Made by a program: the position numbers and the translations under genes
NCBI RefSeq assembly: GCF_014066305.1
Contig: NW_023501085.1
Span: 1 to 64,000, forward strand
Source: Letharia columbiana
Taxonomy: Eukaryota; Ascomycota; Lecanoromycetes; Lecanorales; Parmeliaceae
Direction: 5' to 3'
Length of the DNA: 64,000 bases
The notes under the pieces: generated by a model
The model's database searches: none
Told to the model about the DNA's origin: nothing
Seen by the model: the letters and a program-made list of their open reading frames with translations, nothing else
Shown: positions 34,912 to 45,756 of the stretch, in pieces
Layout: every line of letters begins with the position of its first letter
Position numbering within the stretch: the first letter of the stretch is position 1

Positions 34912-35744
34912 ATGGAGTCAATTGCAGATTTGAGCAACTACTTCTTCTTCCATACCCCTGGGAGACCTAATTTGAAGCAAGGCATACGAGCGTATAGTTA
35001 CGGTACTGCAGACGTGCTCACCGATGCTCAGCTAGTTGCACTGACTCTGAACGAGATCTGCGTTCTGCAAGGCAGAGGACAGGTCTTATGGTACCCCAGC
35101 TATCAACATAATGTGATCATCCTCTTCCGTGAACTTGAGTCAAGGAGCGAGAACCATGCTCACTGAGAGCCTAGGTCAATCGTCTACCCAACCTGATGTA
35201 GTGTGCGAAGGGGTGGACCCAAGGCGAAAGAGACTTGTACTGGGATAAGAGCCAAGTGGAGCGTCTTATTAGTAGTGACGGTACGGCAATAAGTTTTTCC
35301 CAGAACAACGTGACTACACTGACGGGGTCCTTTGAAGTGGAGGTTTCTCGAGCCACAGGCTCCTGGCAGCCAAACCCAACAGCAACCTCGATTACAGTCA
35401 AAGTCTTTCCTATACCGAGCGACAACGATACCGTACCATACCAGGAGAATACTGACGGCAACCTCAATCTCTGTTATCGAGATGGTAGGGTGTATTTAGA
35501 CTGGCTGGAATACTGGCAGCCTTTACGCAGTGAAGACGGAGCAAAGCACCTTCGCAAGCACCACACAGACTTGGCAGCCTGGAATTCTTCGCCCCCAACG
35601 CCTTCTTATACTGTGCGTTGGCGAGACATACCTGCGGAATTGCTGGCGCTTCGGCAGCTTCGAAACAACGAGGGGGTTGTTCACGCGCTGGGTCACGTCT
35701 CGAATGGTATGCCTCTTGGCCAGGCTTTACTGGGGTTAACTTAA
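34912..35744 (+). CDS. Hypothetical protein, exon structure unresolved
   Basis: The first exon from ATG 34912 encodes MESIADLSNYFFFHTPGRP...ADVLTDAQLVALTLNEIC. A second exon, entered in the stretch before 35210 (probably after an AG near 35197), reads KGWTQGERDLYWDKSQVERL, VEVSRATGSWQPNP, VYLDWLEYWQPLRSEDGAKH and TVRWRDIPAELLALRQLR to a stop at 35744. The intron borders could not be fixed: several GT donors between 35080 and 35140 are possible. No signal peptide, membrane helix or known domain. I do not recognise the gene; the protein-like composition and length of the second exon are the main support. Confidence 0.45.
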
Positions 35745-37232
35745 TTGGGGTCTAATGCTTGTTGAAGTGTGGCACGGACTAGCGAAGGCATTAGCATTAT
35801 TAATATACCCTGCTCACCTGTTTGTTGCATCGCGCCGGTGGAGCAGGCTGCCCCATGGATGTCACACCACTCCCATGGGCACGGTATAACCCGCTGGGTA
35901 CCTTCGCTTACTGTAGCCCCAGCTGCTTAGCCAACAATCAAGTTGTTCATATTCATCTTCTCAGGAATGGTCTACGAAAATCCAAAAAGGCTTGAATATG
36001 AAGAAATCAATTTCTAGAATGGAGAGACTCCTGTACATGTAGGCCACGTTTTTCCAAATGTGCGGTCCTATCTCCGTAGCTTAGGTTGTCAATATATTGT
36101 CCAATTGTTTGGCTCGATGGGGATGGAAGCGACTGCTGGAGCGGCAAAAAGAACTACCAAGAACCGCGGCAAACATAGGACAATGATTCCAGGCAAAGAT
36201 GAAGGACATTTACGGCAATAACATAATTCAAGGTCAGCAAGGTACTCACCTTGGCTGCTCTCACCCGTTTGCGTACCTTAGCTACCACAGCTCCTCTCCA
36301 ATTGGTCCCTGCTTCATATTCCGATATCGATACATGTCAGACCGTACAAAGAAGATGCAGAGGGGCATTCTCGAGTTTGGAAACGAGTGGGCATGATCAA
36401 AGAGTCATTAGTGTATGATGATGTGTGAGAGGATAATAGCTGCGCTTTGAATTGGTACTTTAATATACTTGACCGAGCAGACAAGATTCACCGCCTAGGG
36501 CATCCAGGCTATCCTCGATCGGGCCATTCTAGTGAAGATCCTGTTCAGCTCCTATGTCATTCTTTGTTACTTTGCATTTCTTTTTTCGACTTCTCTTCTG
36601 ACCATCAATAAACGTGAACCAAGAACATGCATGCAAGCTGAAAGAAGAAACCTGCAAAAATGAAGAATCGCTGGCGCTTTATTCCCTGGAACTCCATTTG
36701 CCGAATCAGACTGCAGCGGGCGGTATCCCCCACGCCACTGGCCGAGTTGTCCCTTATGGGTCACTGCCGAGAGAAGCGTAAATCCTTCCCGTCCACCAAC
36801 CATATGTGAGAAACAGCAAACATGTCTACCACACCTCTTAAAGGTTGCAGCACCAACACCTGGTCCGCTGGCTGTCAGAAGGCGGCGAAAAAATATACAT
36901 GAGGACAAGCGCTGATGATCCGTCCTCGTGATGCGGGTCGCTGCCGTGATGGACCACGGGCGGAGATCCTTCGATTTCTTTGGTTGGGATTAAATCAAAA
37001 CCTGCACAATGAACTCGAGTATTGATGATCATTGATATTTGGGGAAGGCAGAAATGCCAGTGATGGCATCCTTTGATGCATTTGTCCAAGGACAAAGGCG
37101 TGAGTGTGTCTCATTTCCACCACCGACATAGCAGCTGGGATGCGCGCTTCCTATCATATAAAAGCAGACGGCGTGCCGTAAGGGTTCCCACTCGACTCAA
37201 TCGGTATACCTCTAATCTTCCTTCTCTTCGCC
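35745..37232. other. Intergenic region
   Basis: About 1.5 kb with short open frames only. The right end holds the promoter of the next gene, with a TATA-like element. Confidence 0.4.
37157..37164 (+). promoter_or_regulatory. TATA-like element
   Basis: TATAAAAG lies 69 bp before the ATG at 37233, a usual distance for a fungal TATA box with a short 5' leader. Seen in sequence; function inferred. Confidence 0.5.
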
Positions 37233-38123
37233 ATGCTTTCGCCCTTCGCTTCCTATCTCTTGCCCTACATCCTTTGCCTTGCTCCAAGTCTAGCACAAAA
37301 CCTCTGCAATGGCTACGCGGAACTCTGTGGCCGCCTATACTCGAACGTCACTACAATCGGAACCCACGACTCCGCTTTCGTTGGCGAGCTTCCTCAAGAT
37401 AACCAAGGTGTCTCCGTAACAGCTCAACTTGATGCTGGTATTCGCTTCCTACAAGCCCAGTCACATAAAAACATCCTGGGGACGTTGGAGCTCTGTCATA
37501 CTTCTTGCCTGGAAGAAGATGCCGGCAGCGTGGAATCATACCTCTCAACGGTCAAGGCGTGGCTTGATGCCAACCCGAACGAGGTTTTGACAATCCTGCT
37601 CGTGAACGGCGACAATGTGCCGGTCAGCATGTTCGATGCCGCATACACATCTAGCGGGCTCAAATCTTATGCGTATACCCCTCCAACCTCACCTGTTGCG
37701 ATTGATGCATGGCCCACGCTGCAAGAGTTAATATTGGCCGGGACGCGCCTCGTTGCTTTCCTCGACGCTGGTGCTAATGCCTCGGTTCCATATATTCTGG
37801 ACGAGTTCACTTACTTCTTCGAGACGCCGTACGATACTACCGACCCAACGTTCCCCGAGTGCACAATCGATCGCCCAGCCGGCGCAACCGCAGATGGCCG
37901 CATGTACATCGTCAACCATTTCCTCGATCTGGACTTGGACGGTATCGATATACCTGATAACGCGGCGGATAATACCACCAATGCAGCGACAGGGGTGGGT
38001 AGCATTGGTGCGCAGGCAGATCTGTGCATTGGGCTGTATGGAAGAGCGCCCGTGGGGATACTGGTGGATTATTTCGATCAGGGCAATGTTTTTGCGGCGC
38101 AGAATACGTTGAATGGGGTCTGA
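37233..38123 (+). CDS. Secreted PI-PLC-like phosphodiesterase (TIM barrel)
   Basis: Intronless, 296 residues. A signal peptide (SYLLPYILCLAPSLAQ) precedes NLCNGYAELCGR, TTIGTHDSAF (His of the PLC-X-like active site), QLDAGIRFLQAQSH, GTLELCHTSC, a LSTVKAWLDANPNEVLTILLVNGD motif, LQELILAGTRLVAFLDAG, YILDEFTYFFETPYD and MYIVNHFLD. This is the fungal PLC-like phosphodiesterase family, related in fold to bacterial PI-specific phospholipase C; its natural substrate is not established. The first active-site His and the GTLELCHTSC strand with a second His are present. No GPI signal or C-terminal helix. Confidence 0.88.
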   Translation: MLSPFASYLLPYILCLAPSLAQNLCNGYAELCGRLYSNVTTIGTHDSAFVGELPQDNQGVSVTAQLDAGIRFLQAQSHKNILGTLELCHTSCLEEDAGSVESYLSTVKAWLDANPNEVLTILLVNGDNVPVSMFDAAYTSSGLKSYAYTPPTSPVAIDAWPTLQELILAGTRLVAFLDAGANASVPYILDEFTYFFETPYDTTDPTFPECTIDRPAGATADGRMYIVNHFLDLDLDGIDIPDNAADNTTNAATGVGSIGAQADLCIGLYGRAPVGILVDYFDQGNVFAAQNTLNGV

Positions 38124-38912
38124 AAGATTCGAGAACACAAAGGGAGAGAAGCAACCAATCGACGAACGCCGAAGTTTGTCGGAGATCAGCCTTCCACCTT
38201 TCCTTGCATCTCGATCTTCTTCCTCTTCTTTCCGTCTGAACAAGATACGTATTGCGGCGAGTCCTTTGTGATCTCTGGCGAGCCTGTGAGGTTGTTGAGC
38301 GTTCCAACCAAGGCTGTGCTATCCTTTTCATCAATGAGGGTCAAGCCGTCACCGAGAGCCTTTTTGCATTGTCTGCATGTCGAAACATTCGCAAATACGC
38401 TCTCCATCTAGGATGTAGTCAATTTCGACATGTTCAAACAAGTGGTTTGATTTCTAGACTGCTTGTTGCGATGGTTTCGCAGTTCCCCGAGCATCTCTTG
38501 ATTGCTTCTGCACATAGCTCCTCTCTTACCCTCAGTACCGTTCTCTTGGTGCATTTTCAGAGACCCCTCACGTTAGCGTGGCCTACTACCTTTCATTGCG
38601 GGTAGGGGAAAGCCGCAAGTCGCGACAAATCAGACAAGAGCGGTAGCAAGCCCGACGCAAAAGAAAGCAACATAAACGACTATCGTGGTCGCGCTGGGCG
38701 ATCCGGACCATGGTTCCATGGATCTACGACGGACCAAGGAATTAGTGCTCCTGAAGTCCATAGTACACAGGGTTAGCTTACTCGCAGATGCACCCGGTCT
38801 TGTAGAGGTCATGGTCGCCAAGGGGGTGGAAATCTGCAAGTGGACCGATAAGCCTTTGCCGGCTCTATATCGACTGTGTTGCCTGATGTACTCTTCTGAT
38901 ACGAACAGCCAT
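38124..38912. other. Intergenic region
   Basis: About 0.8 kb between convergent genes. Short frames only. Confidence 0.4.
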
Positions 38913-39743
38913 CTAAATCTCGAACGCTACTTTCACCGAACGAAACGGGAAATTCTGAGCACACTGAAAGGGCTGCGCAGCATTACCGCTCGCACCCAAA
39001 TACAACGCCCAAAGCGCCAGCTCCGCGAAATTTTCCGCATTCAATGCCTCCTGACCCGACCCATTCTCCACCAATTCATGACTCTGCGTAACCCCCGGTG
39101 CTTGATCGGCAATAATTTTCGAGCTGTCCAATTTCCCAACCGTCTGTAACGTCTTGAGTTGCACAAACGTCCGTCAGAACGCCCACCCCAGGGTCGCCTG
39201 GCCAGGCGTCCCGGTGCACGAGGGCGCGTCGCGGGGGAGAGTGCTGTTGAGGAGGGCGGGACAGGCGTAGATTTGCGCGGCGACGGGATTCGCGCCGATG
39301 TAGCCCCATGTTGTGGTTTCGGAGCTTTTGTCGTCGCCTTGGGATAGCGAGTTGCAGGTGGCGTCGGTGTCGTTGGCGCAGTAGAGTTGGACTTGATCGT
39401 GGCTGGGGAAGGCGTCTGTGGGTAGGTCTTGCAGAGGTCGGGTCGCGAAGAGGCCGGCGTTGAAAACGGCACTCGCGGAGGAGAAGTCGCTGGGTTCGAA
39501 GAAGTAGGAGGAGAGACTGTTGGATGGGGGCTCGAGAGTGTAGGTGGCGCTGTTGCAAGGGGCACGCATGTCAATGATGGCGTTGAGGACTTGAGTTGTT
39601 TGGTCTGGACTGCATCCTGAGTCGGTGGCGAGAATGAGGCCGTAGTAGGTGGTGGAGCGGGAGGAGAGAGGGGATGTTGTGGCGAGCTATAAAAATGCGA
39701 ATGCGAGCAAAGAGAGCGATAGGCAGAGATGGAAAGTAGGCAT
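38913..39743 (-). pseudogene. Secreted (metalloprotease-like?) protein gene with two in-frame stops
   Basis: A single frame from ATG 39743 to a stop at 38913 is 277 codons and needs no intron. It begins with a signal peptide (FHLCLSLSLLAFAFL), reaches a TAG at 39689..39687 (codon 19), continues LATTSPLSSRSTTYYGLILA, GCSPDQTTQVLNAIIDMRAPC, YFFEPSDFSSASAVFNAG, WGYIGANPVAAQIYACPALL and GQATLGWAF, then hits TGA at 39176..39174 (codon 190), and goes on RTFVQLKTLQTVGKL, APGVTQSHELV, NAENFAELALWALYLG. The end resembles the NAD/E-N-Y/F-A motif seen after the active site in fungal secreted metallopeptidase-like proteins, but no HExxH is present, so the family is uncertain. Both stops would be restored by one T-to-C change (CAG, CGA), which fits RIP-type mutation. 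Confidence 0.75.
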
Positions 39744-40538
39744 AGCTAAGGCTTTGAAAGAAGGATGCAATGAAAACTTCATTCGCTATGGTATGACCAA
39801 GTTCAGGGGGATTACTAGTACCACTGCGAACAGTTACAATTTCCCTTTTGCAGCAGACAAACTGCTCTCATACTTATGGATCTTTGCAAAATCATTCAAA
39901 ACGGCGCGATTTGGCCTGATACAGGTGTTCAAACTGCAAGTAAACGTTGAGTGGTCAGGGGGGTGGAAAAATGCCCGAAACGAGGCTGTGGCGCTTCTTC
40001 CGCCACGCACAGGTTTGAATTGAGCCGCAAACCCATGCAAACACTCCGAGCCGCTGTTTCGACATCATGAGACAAAACATGGGGCTTGCATAATTGCACT
40101 TTTTGTTTCGTGAATATAGAATTGGAAAAGTGGGAAAGAGACAGAAGCTTGAAGCGCAGAGAGCATCGGCTGGCAAGGACTGGGCCTCGGTGCCGGCTGC
40201 GAAATACAACAGTGAAAAGGTGTTCCAAAGGGTCACAACGGAGAGTATAGAAAGCGGTATGGCTTAGCCCATACAAGTCGGCAAGCACACACGTTCCCGG
40301 GAAGGGTATTGTAGTGGACGTGCGCAGAGACGAGACAATCTGCAGAGCCAGTGCTGAAACCTTGAGGAAGCTTGTAATCGGGAGCCTTCTTTGCGGTAAA
40401 ACCTTGAGAATGAGGAACCGTGGTTGCAGCATGCCAGTATCAAAGCGCATGCGGCTGCACCTGAAGGGCTCGATATTGTGGGCTCGATATTGTTAGACAG
40501 AAGAGGAGGGAGGAGATTTGTGTTACTGATGAAGCAGG
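39744..40538. other. Intergenic region left of the transposon
   Basis: About 0.8 kb with open frames on both strands but no recognisable protein. Promoter region of the broken secreted-protein gene on its left side. Confidence 0.4.
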
Positions 40539-40570
40539 CTCGCGGGTAGCAGAAAAGCCTGTACACCCTA
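40539..40570 (+). repeat. Left terminal inverted repeat
   Basis: Begins CTCGCGGGTAGCAGAAAAGC; pairs with 41834..41865 with one mismatch (C versus T). Confidence 0.9.
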
Positions 40571-41833
40571 ACTACATGGAGACAAGCGCCTTCCCCACCA
40601 GAATTCTACTATTTCTCTCCATTAATAACTTATCATTTGACCGTCACCGTCTATCACAGCCTGGAGCCTTTTAGGCATACTATTTATACGCTCGTTAATG
40701 AACCTTTGAGGTATATGCTCCTCTTAACCATCCACGATATAATGCTTCGTAGTCCGATTATCCCAATGTGGAACTTTCGTAGATTCTACTTAGGAGGCTG
40801 CCAGCAATTCTCAATTGGGGCTAAGTCGCGAATTACTGTATGTCACGAGTCCCTTCTTTTCCTTTAACTTTCTGATAATGCAACTCTGAGCCTCGGTACT
40901 GTGCCCTGAACTCTATCCTCTTTCAGAACAAATAGATTAATTTTCCTCTGACGAGCTTGTTACACTTACGGTACTATAATAGATTTAAGAATATCGTCTC
41001 GATAAACCTTTTTAGATATCTTTCTATTATCGTTGATAGATATAGTATAGAACGTAAGATTAGATTTAAAATTATATTCGATTAGCTATATATGATATCG
41101 AAATTTTTCGCTATCGTTTTTAGGAGATTTCTTAATATGTTATATATAATTCTAATAGTATCTCTCGTCTAGTTTTCGAATGATCTATATTTACCCTATG
41201 GGCCTCAGCTAAAATAACATTTATCGAAAAATCAAACGAAGTATTAATCCTTAGAGTCGAAATATTTCTTTAATTTTATATATGTAAATTTCAGTCTACG
41301 CTTAATTAAATTTTAACTATACTAGCTCTTATAATATGTAATATATTTATAATATAGTATTAAATCTATTTATCTTTTAATCGTATCGTCTAATATCTTT
41401 AAATCTACTTTAAAATCGAGTTATTCTTATATTATAGCTTTAATTTTTATAGAGTAATTATTATTTCGAGCTTTTAAGATTAGCTCTATTTCTTATATTT
41501 AGACTTTAGATATCTTTAGTAAAGTTTCTCGATATTCTTCGTAGTCGAGATTATAATAGTAATAACGTTTATATATATTAAGGTTATCTAAATATTCGAA
41601 ATATTAATTACGCGTAATATTAAAGGAGATCTTCGTATCGTTCTAGATTTATCGATAAAACTTATTATTTTGAAAGCGTTTGTAAATAATAATACCTCTT
41701 ATGGGAGTATACTATTCTTGCTAAAAAGCGTGATAACTTGGTGACGATATTGTGCTTGATAATGAGAGAAAAAGAATGGATTTACGCGTGGAATTATGTG
41801 TGGGGTAGCCTTACTTCCCTAGCCGCTTGCGGC

Positions 41834-41865
41834 TAGGGTATACAGGCTTTTCTGCTACCCGCGAG
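41834..41865 (-). repeat. Right terminal inverted repeat
   Basis: Reverse complement of the left end, ending TCTGCTACCCGCGAG. A short palindrome, AGCCGCTTGCGGCT, lies just inside it (41821-41834). Confidence 0.9.
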
Positions 41866-42014
41866 GCAGGATAGCGAGACCTCAATTCGGCTAAACGTCG
41901 GCTTTCAATCGCGCTAGAGACTGAGCCAAGGATGTTAGCGTGTTTGAGCGCGTTCACCATCTTTCAACACCGATTCATACTCGACGGTCACCACTAACTA
42001 AGTAAAGTCTTGCC

Positions 42015-43025
42015 ATGTCTTTCTCTAATCTCTCACGCGAACTTCGGGGCCTCATCTACCATGCACTCTTATGTCCACCGGACGGCGTCCGCCTACACCT
42101 CAAATGCGAGGCTATGTTGAGAAAGAATGAAGCGACCAAGATATTCTACGAGACAGGCGAGAGTGAAGAGGAAGAAGAGGACGAGAATGAAGAAGTGGAT
42201 GATGGCAAGGACATCAAGATATGTGGGAACAGCAATTCCTCCGCCTCGGCGGTCACACCGGTCCCAACTGCCATCTTCTACGGCAGCCGCCAGATCGGAC
42301 AAGAGGCGACCGAGGTCTTCTACAGCTTCAATCGCTTCACATTTGACACTGATGCTCAGACTGCACTCAAGTTTCTACACTGTCTCCGCCCCAGCTTCCG
42401 ACGACGAATCAAAAACATTGGTTTCACCCGTCGGTCAACATGCGCCGACGATGGTGACTGCACAGAATTCTGGAACCCTCTATCCAATTCCATTGCTCGC
42501 CACATGTCTCTCCACTCTGTGACTGTCCAAGTGCCCCGGGATCCTACCCACGGAATAGACCATACAAAAGAGGTCAGACAGCCGCCGAATTCGGAATGGT
42601 ATTGGTGGCCAGCCGCTCGGGGTTTGACAGGATTGCTCATGGCTGGAAATATACAGGAGCTCAGGATTGGATATTCTGCAACATTGAAGATCCATGCCCC
42701 AGAAGATGAGGTTCGATACGAGAAGGCTGGCCAGTCCCCGTATGAGAACCCTCTGGAGGATTTGGGCTCTATCTCTTACTTAAGGTATCCGCGGGTAGCA
42801 GAAGAGCTGGACCGAGAATATTCGGAGTACAAGGACCTTAGGAGCGCTCTCAAAGAAGGGCGACCGCATAAGTTTGATTCCCTCGGTGCCTTGTACGCTT
42901 CTCAAGAGATGAGGCGTGAGAGATGCGAATTTGCCGTTGCCCGGGAGGATGACCCAGTCGGCGATGTCGGCACTGTTCTTGTGCTCACTCGGCCTACAGC
43001 ACACCAAGGACACGCACCTGATTGA
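42015..43025 (+). CDS. F-box-like / DUF7730-type hypothetical protein
   Basis: Intronless, 336 residues. Begins SFSNLSRELRGLIYHALLCPP, the short F-box-like N-terminus of many Pezizomycotina proteins (LPxELRxxIY), then an acidic stretch (SEEEEEDENEEVDDG), AIFYGSRQIGQEATEVFYSFNRFTF (typical of the DUF7730 region: RQIxxEAxxVFYxxNxFxF), and a region of predicted strands and helices. No signal or membrane segment. The family may have substrate-adaptor roles, but this is not shown. It starts 150 bp from the transposon. Confidence 0.8.
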   Translation: MSFSNLSRELRGLIYHALLCPPDGVRLHLKCEAMLRKNEATKIFYETGESEEEEEDENEEVDDGKDIKICGNSNSSASAVTPVPTAIFYGSRQIGQEATEVFYSFNRFTFDTDAQTALKFLHCLRPSFRRRIKNIGFTRRSTCADDGDCTEFWNPLSNSIARHMSLHSVTVQVPRDPTHGIDHTKEVRQPPNSEWYWWPAARGLTGLLMAGNIQELRIGYSATLKIHAPEDEVRYEKAGQSPYENPLEDLGSISYLRYPRVAEELDREYSEYKDLRSALKEGRPHKFDSLGALYASQEMRRERCEFAVAREDDPVGDVGTVLVLTRPTAHQGHAPD

Positions 43026-43527
43026 CAATTCGACACCAAAAATAGCAACGATGATGAGGGGCTGGATGATTGCCAATGATACTCATCAATCATTGTCACG
43101 CAATCTGAAGCCCGATCCGGTCAGGATTGCCATACTGTAACAAGACGAAAAGCAGTAATTCAATGGCGCAAAACAAATGACGTGGTGTCGAGGGGCGCAG
43201 TAGAAAACTGGAATGCAATCGACTGCCCGGCTGAGCACTAAAGCACATCTCTCCCTTTTCTGCCACATAACACCAGGGCATCTTGCCATGGCCTTGATTT
43301 TAGTTTAACTATTTGTCTCATTTTATTACCAATTCGCATAGAACATACACACGGAAAGGCAGCTCGCCAGTCGTCTCTGCCGCTGAAACCTCACTCATAT
43401 TGCCGAAAACCCAGATTTTTGTGAACGAGACCTTTTGATGCTAAGAGTCCCGGAGTACCATACATGACCACCATTTCAACGAAAATTCAGGTCCAGCATC
43501 ACTGCAGCCAAAGTCCAACTCCAATGA
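43026..43527. other. Convergent intergenic region
   Basis: About 500 bp between two 3' ends. Nothing recognised. Confidence 0.4.
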
Positions 43528-44092
43528 TCACCCGAACCTCTTCCCAAAGCCTTCTCCACTGTTTCGCTTCTTCCCATCCGTGGCGCCCATGATGAAGTCT
43601 ATCGCCTGTCCAGCCAAGTCACCTCGAGAGGAAGTTGACGACTCTCCTTGAGGCCGCTCGCTGCGTCGCGAGGCATATGGAGGAGGAGTGACCGACTGCT
43701 CGTTGATTGTCCCTTGATCTCGGTACCCGCGCTGCGACGAAAAGTCTGCATCATTGCTTTTGTCGCCTTGGGAAGCGCGTGGTATTGGATAATAGGCATC
43801 GTGTTCGGCTGAGTACCAGTACCCAGGCGGCGCATTTCCTCTAGATCCGCTGCCTTCGACCCCACGGGCTTGGGCGGATGTTTGGTATTGCGGGGGAGTG
43901 TGATTTCGTTCTGGATTGTGGGGCTGTTCGCGATACTGAGGGTTGCTGTGATGCGTCTCGGCTGTTCTGGAGAGGGGGGTAATTAGAAGACGTTTGTGGA
44001 AGAGTTGAATGCGGGGGAGTCGCTCACTTGGCAATTTTGTTGACTGCATAGATGCCTCCACCTGTCATCATAGCTGTTTTGATGAGACCCAT
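43528..44092 (-). CDS. Small hypothetical protein with Gly-rich N-terminus
   Basis: Exons 44092..44028 and 43966..43528 (61-nt GT-AG intron) give 167 residues. N-terminus MGLIKTAMMTGGGIYAVNKIAK, a short hydrophobic helix found in many small fungal proteins; then a polar Gln/Pro/Tyr-rich body with PPGYWYSAEHDAYYP and a C-terminal GQAIDFIMG helix. No known domain. The intron is fixed by the AAA-K codon across it. Probably intracellular; function unknown. Confidence 0.75.
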
Positions 44093-45024
44093 GGCGGAAA
44101 GGTGGTGCTGGTCGAGTTTTCGGATAAGAAAAAGAAGGGAGTAGTTGGAATATTTAGGTCAGGAAATTTTTGATCTGGAGGATTTGGGCTTGGATGTCTT
44201 GTATGGGGATGAGTATGTGTTGCTTTTTGTAATGTGATTGTTTGAGATTATTTGCAGAGGAGGCAAGCAGTCTTTATATCAAACGAGCACTGACGACCTC
44301 GGAGCATCGCGAGCTGCTAGCCTTTGGTTTTCCGAGACTGCGAAACACTAGCCTCGTTCGATTCCGACTTCGAGGTCCGACTTTACGAGACGCTAGCCTA
44401 ATTCGGTACTGATCTTGGAATTCCGAGGCCGTCGGAAAGCAAACCGAGGACTTGCCGAGAAGGATCCGATTATTGCTTCCGCAGGATTCCACTAGTCGAT
44501 AAGCCACACATAAGGTACGCAGCATCTTGAATGCGTCAATCATTTGCTGGATCAGGTCTTGAGATGATACCCGGGCTGATACATAGCGTGCACAGCCATG
44601 GGAATCAAGGCGAAAGAGGTATAGTACCTTGATCCGAACAGCTGCGCAGAAAAGAAGGATCTCTTCGGTCCATCTTCGCACCCTTGTGACGTTGGTGTCG
44701 AGAGTGGCGGACGCGCATGATAATGGAGAGGCATTCCTATGACGCGTTCTTGCACGTCCTGTCTTTTCGTAAGACTTTATCAAATCACTTCGATCTACTC
44801 CCAAGTGAGGTTCTCGCTAAAGCCAGGACAATTGCAAGTAAAAGATGACAGGCTGGATATTCAAATGACTCGTTGGACAATCATATTTCGTTTCGAAGGA
44901 CGCGCTGGGCTCTCTTGTCCTGCACCTTTAGGGTCCAATAGCATGGACAGAGCTAGAACCACTCCTCCAAACATGGAAATTTGACTGGAGTACCGTCACA
45001 CATTACTATATCTATCCCCCTCGT
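44093..45024. other. Intergenic region
   Basis: About 0.9 kb. 44290-44480 contains several copies of GAGAC/CTAGCCT/TTCCGAG-like words, perhaps a decayed tandem sequence. No gene supported. Confidence 0.35.
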
Positions 45025-45756
45025 CTAGTGCCTTGAAACGTCACCTTGCAACCTTGAGGTACTCGAGGGTTTCTCGGCAATAATGTAGTAGCGCGGCTCG
45101 GGATCGCAATCTGCAGCTGCTGGTGGGGTGAACAGATCCTCCTCAGTGTGGACGATCTCAAATCCTGCCTTCTCCAACAGCACCTTCCACCCCGCTTTCG
45201 TCAGCAGCGTTATCAGAATCGTTTTGCTCATAAACCTCCATTCAACCTTGTTCGCACACTGCCCATCAGCATCGTAATTCCCCGCTTTCACCTGCCGGCA
45301 ATCCTCAGCACCGAAAGTGTTGATCAGCAACAGTCCGCCCGGCTTCAGCCACGAAAACCACGCGTGTGACATCGTAGCGATCTCTTGCCGGCTGAGCTCG
45401 AAGATCGACAGGCTGGCCACCGCACCATCGTAGCTGACCGTGGGCGCCCACTCGAGCATGTTGGCCACTTCGAAGGTCCCGCTCGGGACGGCCTTGCGGC
45501 TCAGTGACACCATGCCGGGTGACATGTCGATACCGTGGACGCGGCGTCCGCTCTCGGCGATGGCTGCGGCGACGGGCTTGCCGGTGCCGGGGCCGCAGTC
45601 GAGAATGAGGCCGGAGGCGGGGAGCATCTTGAGGTATCTCTGGATGACCTTGTGAAGACCGATGTCGTGGCCAAAGGCTGCCTCGTACTTTAAGCCCAGA
45701 TCGGTCCAGAATTGTTCGTCGGAGTTTGTGGGCTCGGATGGCTGGGTGTTCTCCAT
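45025..45756 (-). CDS. Class I SAM-dependent methyltransferase
   Basis: Intronless, 243 residues from ATG 45756. Motif I is ILDCGPGTGK (residues 51-60); post-I acid HGIDMSPGM follows about 20 residues later; FEVANMLEW is the motif with the adenine-binding region; then VSYDGAVASLSIFEL and WLKPGGLLLINTFG (motif III). This is the Methyltransf_25/11-type fold. Substrate cannot be told; small-molecule O- or N-methylation is the usual role. The BAHD acyltransferase 2 kb away makes a small metabolic pair possible. Confidence 0.88.
   Translation of the reverse strand: MENTQPSEPTNSDEQFWTDLGLKYEAAFGHDIGLHKVIQRYLKMLPASGLILDCGPGTGKPVAAAIAESGRRVHGIDMSPGMVSLSRKAVPSGTFEVANMLEWAPTVSYDGAVASLSIFELSRQEIATMSHAWFSWLKPGGLLLINTFGAEDCRQVKAGNYDADGQCANKVEWRFMSKTILITLLTKAGWKVLLEKAGFEIVHTEEDLFTPPAAADCDPEPRYYIIAEKPSSTSRLQGDVSRH

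Larger units (their letters stand above)
40539..41865 (-). mobile_element. Tc1/mariner-type DNA transposon, decayed and A+T-rich
   Basis: The ends are 32-bp inverted repeats, 40539..40570 and 41834..41865, matching at 31 of 32 positions. On the - strand near the left end the sequence reads RDLAPIENCWQPPK, like the DLNPIENxW signature of Tc1/mariner transposases, then after about 75 bp QRFINERINSMPKRLQAVID, like the family's C-terminal end. The inner part (about 40,880-41,720) is strongly A+T-rich with many TA steps and no long frame, as expected after RIP. Immediately outside both ends stands GCAGG (40534..40538 and 41866..41870). Length 1.33 kb fits a once-complete element. No intact transposase remains. 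Confidence 0.88.

Noticed and set aside
40637..40867. Open + strand frame in the transposon
   Set aside because: The homology to transposase is on the - strand; this frame is its shadow.
44274..44804. Long - strand frame
   Set aside because: Composition is low in conserved pattern and contains repeated DNA words; likely non-coding.
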